From NCBI GenBank assembly GCA_019414465.1, contig DXLY01000033.1, positions 1 to 20,479 of the forward strand: DNA of 20,479 bases, read 5' to 3'. A program made the translations under genes and the position numbers. The DNA comes from Collinsella sp. GTDB taxonomy: Bacteria > Actinomycetota > Coriobacteriia > Coriobacteriales > Coriobacteriaceae. Below are positions 16,729 to 20,479 of this stretch, one piece after another. The first letter of the stretch is position 1, and each line of letters begins with the position of its first letter. Under the pieces are notes generated by a model that saw nothing but the letters and a program-made list of their open reading frames with translations, did not search any database and had not been told where the DNA came from.

Positions 16729-18195
16729 ATGGGTGAAGCAGATGGCATGGAGCTGATTTATTCACTCGTCGGTTATCCTGATGAAACCGAGTGGCTTGAA
16801 TTTAAAGAAGGCAATAGCGATCCCGTTAGAACGGGGCGTGACATCTCGGCGCTTGCCAATGCTGCCGCTTACTGCGGCCGCGCATATGCCTATAAGATCT
16901 GGGGCGTGAGCGACGGTACGCATGAGCTTGTGGGCACCCAGTTCAACCCATATCACGCAAAGGGTAAGGGAAACCAAGAGCTTTTGATGTGGCTCAAGCT
17001 TGCGCTCTCAAACAATGCGAATTACGAGTTTGCGGTTATTGATCATGAGACAAAGCACTTTGTGGTGTTGAAAGTGCACGCCGCGAGCGCTCAGCCGGTC
17101 TATTTTGATAAGACAGCCTACATTCGAGAGGGCTCTTCGACGGCAGAACTGGTTCCCGGTAGTGCACGAGAGGCGGAGCTGTGGCGTCGCTTACAGTCAG
17201 GGAACGCGGAGCTCGCTGTAGTTGAGAGAGATCTGACATCTCGAGAGGTCGCCGAAATACTAGATGTTGATGCGTATTTTGAGTTGTGCAGATTGAGAAG
17301 ACCTGTCGATTTGGACGGAGTGATGCTTGCTCTTTGTGAACAAGAGCTGATTCGTCGTCAAGATAACGGCCGATATAGTGTGACGCGCTTGGGAATGCTT
17401 CTGGTGGGAAAAAAGCTCTCTCGCTACCCGGAGCTCAGGAAACGCATGCTGCGAATCGTGCGATATGCGGGAAAAGGCAGTTTTGACATTGTCGGGGATA
17501 CTGAAATCGACAAGGGCTACGCTTTGGCGCTTCCACAGGCTGAACAGCTGGTCATGTCGATGATTCCGGCTGTTGAGGCACTGGATGGCGCATTTCGACG
17601 TATTCAGACGGCTTATCCTCAAAGGGCGATTCGCGAGTTACTATCAAACGCCGTGATTCATCAAGACATTGCTGACAATACGGCGGGGCCTCTTGTTGCG
17701 ATTTACGACAATCGCATTGAGTTCTCTAATCCCGGGACAACGCTTATTCCGGCAGAACGAGTGCTCAACGCCCAGCCGAAAACGCGAAATTCGATGATAG
17801 CGTCCCTCATGCGCCAAATGGATCTTTGCGAAGAAGGCGGTACAGGCTGGGATTTAATCGTAGATTCGCTCGAAAAAGCCGGCATGCCTTCACCGGTTAT
17901 CAAGAGTGAGGGCGGGCTGGGAACGCTCGTGACGCTCTATTGCGACTGTCCGTATACTCGAATGAAAAAAAGTGAGCGAAAAAACGCCGTGTACTGGCAT
18001 GCCTGTCTTTTGTATGCCCAAGGTGAGTCGATGAGCAATCAGTCGCTGCGAGAGCGTTTTGGACTTTCCGATGAAAAGAAAAACACGGTGGCGATGTCTC
18101 GTCTAATCAAAGAGTGCCTGGAAGAGGCATTGATAAAGGAAGAGGACGAGGACGCGGGTTCCAAATACAAAAGGTATATTCCGTATTGGGCCTAA
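16729..18195 (+). CDS. Schlafen AlbA_2 domain and ATPase (HATPase_c_4) protein
   Basis: A 488-residue protein of the COG2865-like group often annotated as RecG-like or ATP-binding regulator. The N-terminal AlbA_2 domain shows ETEWLEFKEG (Glu19, Glu21, Glu24, Lys26) and DISALANAAAYCGRAYAYKIWGV. A GHKL-type ATPase region has RELLSNAVIHQD (Glu303, Asn307, His311), IEFSNPG at 330-336 and GGTGW at 370-374. The last ~80 residues look like a winged helix-turn-helix (NQSLRERFGL, SRLIKECLEEALI). Such proteins are proposed nucleic-acid binding or regulatory factors; function here is unproven. ATG at 16729 follows AAGGAGG. Its base use is visibly more AT-rich than the pur genes, and it has its own promoter after a strong terminator, suggesting horizontal gain. 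EIIA follows by 30 bases. Confidence 0.85.
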   Translation: MGEADGMELIYSLVGYPDETEWLEFKEGNSDPVRTGRDISALANAAAYCGRAYAYKIWGVSDGTHELVGTQFNPYHAKGKGNQELLMWLKLALSNNANYEFAVIDHETKHFVVLKVHAASAQPVYFDKTAYIREGSSTAELVPGSAREAELWRRLQSGNAELAVVERDLTSREVAEILDVDAYFELCRLRRPVDLDGVMLALCEQELIRRQDNGRYSVTRLGMLLVGKKLSRYPELRKRMLRIVRYAGKGSFDIVGDTEIDKGYALALPQAEQLVMSMIPAVEALDGAFRRIQTAYPQRAIRELLSNAVIHQDIADNTAGPLVAIYDNRIEFSNPGTTLIPAERVLNAQPKTRNSMIASLMRQMDLCEEGGTGWDLIVDSLEKAGMPSPVIKSEGGLGTLVTLYCDCPYTRMKKSERKNAVYWHACLLYAQGESMSNQSLRERFGLSDEKKNTVAMSRLIKECLEEALIKEEDEDAGSKYKRYIPYWA

Positions 18196-18225
18196 AGACA
18201 GGGAATGAAAAGAAGGAGGCGGCTT

Positions 18226-18693
18226 ATGTCTGGTAATAACGAAGCGCTGTTTACGCCTGAGCTGGTGTTTTTTGATTGGGAGTGTGCGACGCCGGATGAG
18301 GTGTTCGCGCGGCTTGAGGGCGAGCTTGCACCACGTGGCTACATTGCATCCGGTTGGCTCGACGCCGTTCGCACGCGCGAGGATGCCTATCCCACGGGTC
18401 TTGCCATGCCGGCGGCAAACATTGCCATTCCGCATACCGATCCGGGGTTTGTGGCCAAGCCCTATATCGCGGTGGTGAAGCCCGCCGCGCCCGTGACATT
18501 CAACGCTATGGCTGACATGGGCGCTCCGGTGCCGGCGCAGATCGTCATCAATCTGGGCATCGCCGAGCCGGGCGGCCAGGTCGAGGCCCTGCAGGCGCTC
18601 ATGAACATCTTTATGGACGCCGATGCCGCAGCCGACGTGCTCGGCCAGACCACGTCCCAGGGCATGGTCGACGCCATCCGCCGTCACTTCTAA
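18226..18693 (+). CDS. PTS EIIA component, fructose/galactitol type (GatA-like)
   Basis: Cytoplasmic phosphocarrier of a sugar phosphotransferase system, 155 residues. It matches the EIIA type-2 fold: TGLAMPAANIAIPHTDP holds the likely phosphorylated His70, followed by VTFNAMADMGAPVPAQIVINLG and a helical EALQALMNIF. ATG at 18226 follows AAGGAGG at 18213-18219 with a six-base gap; an in-frame ATG at 18205 has no such site. No EIIB, EIIC or sugar enzyme gene is nearby, so it either serves a system encoded elsewhere or has a regulatory role. It is GC-rich like the core genes, unlike the AlbA gene 30 bases upstream; no separate promoter is visible in that gap. Confidence 0.88.
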   Translation: MSGNNEALFTPELVFFDWECATPDEVFARLEGELAPRGYIASGWLDAVRTREDAYPTGLAMPAANIAIPHTDPGFVAKPYIAVVKPAAPVTFNAMADMGAPVPAQIVINLGIAEPGGQVEALQALMNIFMDADAAADVLGQTTSQGMVDAIRRHF

Positions 18694-18707
18694 GGTGGGG
18701 CTGAGTC

Positions 18708-18761
18708 GGCACTTGGGGACGTTCCTTTTCTGCCGGCAGTAAGGGACAGTCCCCAAGTGCC
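18708..18761. repeat. 13-bp inverted repeat with palindromic loop
   Basis: GGCACTTGGGGAC (18708-18720) and GTCCCCAAGTGCC (18749-18761) are perfectly complementary around a 28-base loop, which contains the palindrome CTGCCGGCAG (18730-18739) and the motif GGGACA. AAGTGCC is then repeated at 18762-18768. It begins 14 bases after the EIIA stop. There is no T-run, so it looks like a dispersed intergenic repeat rather than a plain terminator. Confidence 0.75.
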
Positions 18762-18772
18762 AAGTGCCACAT

Positions 18773-18824
18773 CTGCCCCCTTTGCACCAAAATGGTGCAG
18801 ATTAACCTGCCCCCAATGCACCAA
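18773..18824. repeat. Direct repeat with 34-base period and small dyad
   Basis: CTGCCCCC, three bases, GCACCAA occurs at 18773-18790 and again at 18807-18824, starts 34 bases apart. TGCACCA (18783-18789) and TGGTGCA (18793-18799) form a 7-bp dyad with an AAA loop at the end of the first copy. Together with the preceding inverted repeat it fills most of the EIIA-foldase gap. Confidence 0.6.
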
Positions 18825-18890
18825 GCGTGTCGCGGGGGCCGCGTTGTGACACAATGGCGTTTGTTCGATTCGTTATGCGAAAGGCCAACT

Positions 18891-20111
18891 ATGGCAAATA
18901 AGAAAAAGAACCCCGCACCCGAGCCGACGCCCGAGCAGCAGGCTCGCGCCGCCTCTAGCTCTCGCAAGAAGCAGCGCAAGACCTATGTGTCCAAGACCGT
19001 CAAGATTGTCCTGGTGGTCATCGGCGTGCTGGCGATGCTGCTCTCGGTCTCGGCCATGGCATGCTCCGGTCTCATGTCGCAGGCAGAGGATACCTCGAGC
19101 TACAAGCTTACCGGCGGTGTTGCTGCAACTATCAACGGCACCAACCTCACCGAGGACACCGTGACCAAGCAAATCATGAGTATGCGCACGTCCTACGGCT
19201 ACACCAAGGACAAGGACTGGGCGCAGTACCTGGTCGACAACGACCTCACACCCAAGAAGTATCGCAAGCAGCTCATCGACTCCTACGCGCAGCAGATCCT
19301 GCTTCAGCAAGCGCAGAAGGAAAACGGCGTGACCGTCTCGGACGAGGAGGTCGAGAAGGCTTGGAAGGACGCCTGCAAGAGTGCCGGCGGCGCCAAAGCC
19401 TTTAAGAAGACGCTTAAGACCTACGGCTATACCGAGGACACCTACAAGGACTCGCTCAAGGAGGGCCTGGCGCAGCAGAAGCTCAAGGACGCCGTGGCAC
19501 CCACCAGTAAGCCCAAGGACAGTGAGATCGTCGATTACATCAACGAGAACCTGTCTAACTACAACGATGCCCGCCGCTCTTCAAACATCCTGATCAAGGT
19601 TGATTCCGACGCATCTGACGAGGACAAGGCCGCCGCCAAGGCCAAGGCGCAGGAGTGCCTGGACAAGATCAACTCCGGCGAGCTGAGCTTTGAGGGCGCC
19701 GTTGAGCAGTACTCCGAGGACGCCGGTTCCAAGGAGAAGAAGGGCGATGTGGGCTGGGATAAGCTCACCACTTTCGTCGACAGCTACCAGACGGCGCTCG
19801 AGGGACTCAACAAGGGCGACGTGAGCGAAGTCGTCGAGTCGACCTATGGCTACCACATCATCAAGTGCACCGACTACTTCCATGTCGATAATCAGGTCGA
19901 TGACATCAACCAGGTGCCCAAGGCCATCAAGAAGTACGTCTCCAACGTGGTGAAGACGCAAGCGGCCAGCACCGCGTACAGCGAGTGGCTGGAGCAGTAC
20001 AAGAAGGATGCCGACATCACCGTCAACCCCATGCCCAAGGACGTACCCTATAACGTGAGTCTGAAGGGCGTCACCAAGAGTTCGACCGACGATTCGTCGA
20101 AGACTGAGTAA
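18891..20111 (+). CDS. PrsA/SurA-like peptidyl-prolyl isomerase (parvulin)
   Basis: A 406-residue membrane-anchored or secreted foldase that would help proteins fold after export. The N-terminus is Lys-rich and cytoplasmic (1-36), followed by a hydrophobic helix at about 37-57 ending SAMAC; Cys58 is not in a standard lipobox, so membrane anchoring is more likely than lipidation, but this is open. A SurA_N-like helical region follows (TEDTVTKQIMSMR, LIDSYAQQILLQQAQKENGVTVSDEEV). The parvulin domain spans about 229-328: SNILIKV, FEGAVEQYSEDAGSK, KGDVGWD and STYGYHIIKCTDY. ATG at 18891 follows GAAAGG; in-frame ATGs upstream lie in the repeat region. The C-terminal tail ends with Ser-, Asp- and Lys-rich sequence. 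Confidence 0.9.
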   Translation: MANKKKNPAPEPTPEQQARAASSSRKKQRKTYVSKTVKIVLVVIGVLAMLLSVSAMACSGLMSQAEDTSSYKLTGGVAATINGTNLTEDTVTKQIMSMRTSYGYTKDKDWAQYLVDNDLTPKKYRKQLIDSYAQQILLQQAQKENGVTVSDEEVEKAWKDACKSAGGAKAFKKTLKTYGYTEDTYKDSLKEGLAQQKLKDAVAPTSKPKDSEIVDYINENLSNYNDARRSSNILIKVDSDASDEDKAAAKAKAQECLDKINSGELSFEGAVEQYSEDAGSKEKKGDVGWDKLTTFVDSYQTALEGLNKGDVSEVVESTYGYHIIKCTDYFHVDNQVDDINQVPKAIKKYVSNVVKTQAASTAYSEWLEQYKKDADITVNPMPKDVPYNVSLKGVTKSSTDDSSKTE

Positions 20112-20116
20112 CCATG

Positions 20117-20142
20117 GGGCGGTGTTCGCGTGAGTGCCGCCC
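20117..20142. repeat. Short hairpin between foldase and YqeY-like gene
   Basis: GGGCGG (20117-20122) and CCGCCC (20137-20142) can pair around a 14-base loop. No T-run follows and the next ribosome-binding site is only ten bases away, so termination here is doubtful; it may be chance in GC-rich DNA. Confidence 0.3.
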
Positions 20143-20165
20143 ACGCTATTAGAGAGGATTTGCAG

Positions 20166-20479
20166 ATGACCAACGAAGAGCTGCAGAAAGAAATGATCGC
20201 GGCCATGAAGGCCAAGGACAAGGTTCGCCTGTCCATCATTCGCCAGGTCAAGGCCGAGGTGAAGAATATCGAGGTTAACGAGCGCCGCGATGTGACCGAG
20301 GAAGACGTCAACAGCATGATCAAGCGTCTGATCAAGCAGACGAGCGAGACGCTGGAGATGTCCATCAAGGCCGGCACCGACCAGGAGCGTACCGACAACC
20401 TGACCGAGCAGGTCAAGATTCTGGAGAGCCTGCTGCCCGCGCAGGTTTCGGGCGAGGAGCTCGAGGCCCTGATTGAGCA
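20166..20479 (+). CDS. GatB/YqeY domain protein, N-terminal part
   Basis: The gene runs off the right end; 104 codons are visible and no stop is reached. The sequence matches the small YqeY family (usually about 150 residues), related to the tRNA-binding tail of the amidotransferase subunit GatB: LQKEMIAAMKAKDKVRLSII, VKAEVKNIEV and the LESLLPAQVS segment. The molecular role of YqeY is not firmly established; the GatB likeness suggests an RNA link. ATG at 20166 follows GAGAGGA at 20152-20158 with seven bases between. It begins 54 bases after the foldase stop and may share its transcript. Confidence 0.88.
   Translation, partial: MTNEELQKEMIAAMKAKDKVRLSIIRQVKAEVKNIEVNERRDVTEEDVNSMIKRLIKQTSETLEMSIKAGTDQERTDNLTEQVKILESLLPAQVSGEELEALIE

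Noticed and set aside
16729..18693. Complete phage-defence system formed by the AlbA gene and neighbours
   Set aside because: Only one candidate gene is present; EIIA is a normal PTS protein and no effector, nuclease or partner is adjacent.
19055..19066. Lipoprotein signal at Cys58 of the PrsA-like protein
   Set aside because: The residues before the Cys are Ala-Met-Ala with no Leu at -3, so a lipobox is not supported; simple membrane anchoring is kept.

Overview
This 20.5-kb window looks like chromosomal DNA of a GC-rich Gram-positive bacterium. The gene content and protein style (long CarA and PurF variants, a class B sortase, a PrsA-like foldase, a CmpB-family membrane protein, a PyrR-type RNA leader) fit Actinomycetota of class Coriobacteriia, most likely Collinsella or a close relative. 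The genus is an inference from remembered protein and repeat style; no database was searched. Most of the window is ordinary housekeeping DNA, dominated by de novo purine and pyrimidine synthesis.

Layout from left to right. The 3' end of purD (1-278) is followed closely by a Nudix hydrolase of the ADP-ribose pyrophosphatase type (300-995). After a gap holding a 12-bp inverted repeat come a half-size ABC exporter (1078-2850) and an unrecognised single-pass membrane protein (2870-3835), closed by an intrinsic terminator. carA and carB (4043-8789) follow, with a PyrR-binding RNA hairpin abutting the carA Shine-Dalgarno sequence. The carB-purE gap (8790-9227) is packed with three large inverted repeats. 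purE (9228-9692), a class B sortase (9728-10732) and a MoaE-like protein (10786-11202) end at a terminator facing a minus-strand membrane protein of the CmpB family (11309-12538). Divergent from that, purF (12835-14505), purM (14662-15765) and purN (15755-16453) end at a strong terminator.

The right end is more mixed. An AT-richer Schlafen-AlbA/ATPase gene (16729-18195) has its own good promoter and a pair of inverted half-sites. It is followed by an orphan PTS EIIA (18226-18693), a repeat-rich gap, a PrsA-like peptidyl-prolyl isomerase (18891-20111) and the start of a YqeY/GatB-domain protein (20166 onward).

The genes connect as follows. PurD, PurE, PurF, PurM and PurN cover steps 1, 2, 3, 5 and part of step 6 of IMP synthesis. 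CarAB makes carbamoyl phosphate for pyrimidines and arginine. Carriage of the PyrR site at the ribosome-binding site suggests translational feedback by uridine nucleotides.

I do not see a clear multi-gene novel system. The signals most worth following are the nested inverted-repeat elements between carB and purE (two share a loop core but have unrelated, self-complementary arms, and one includes an inverted copy of the carB 3' end), the PyrR site at the carA ribosome-binding site, the foreign-looking AlbA gene with its possible autoregulatory operator, and a MoaE-like protein that appears to lack part of the canonical active site.
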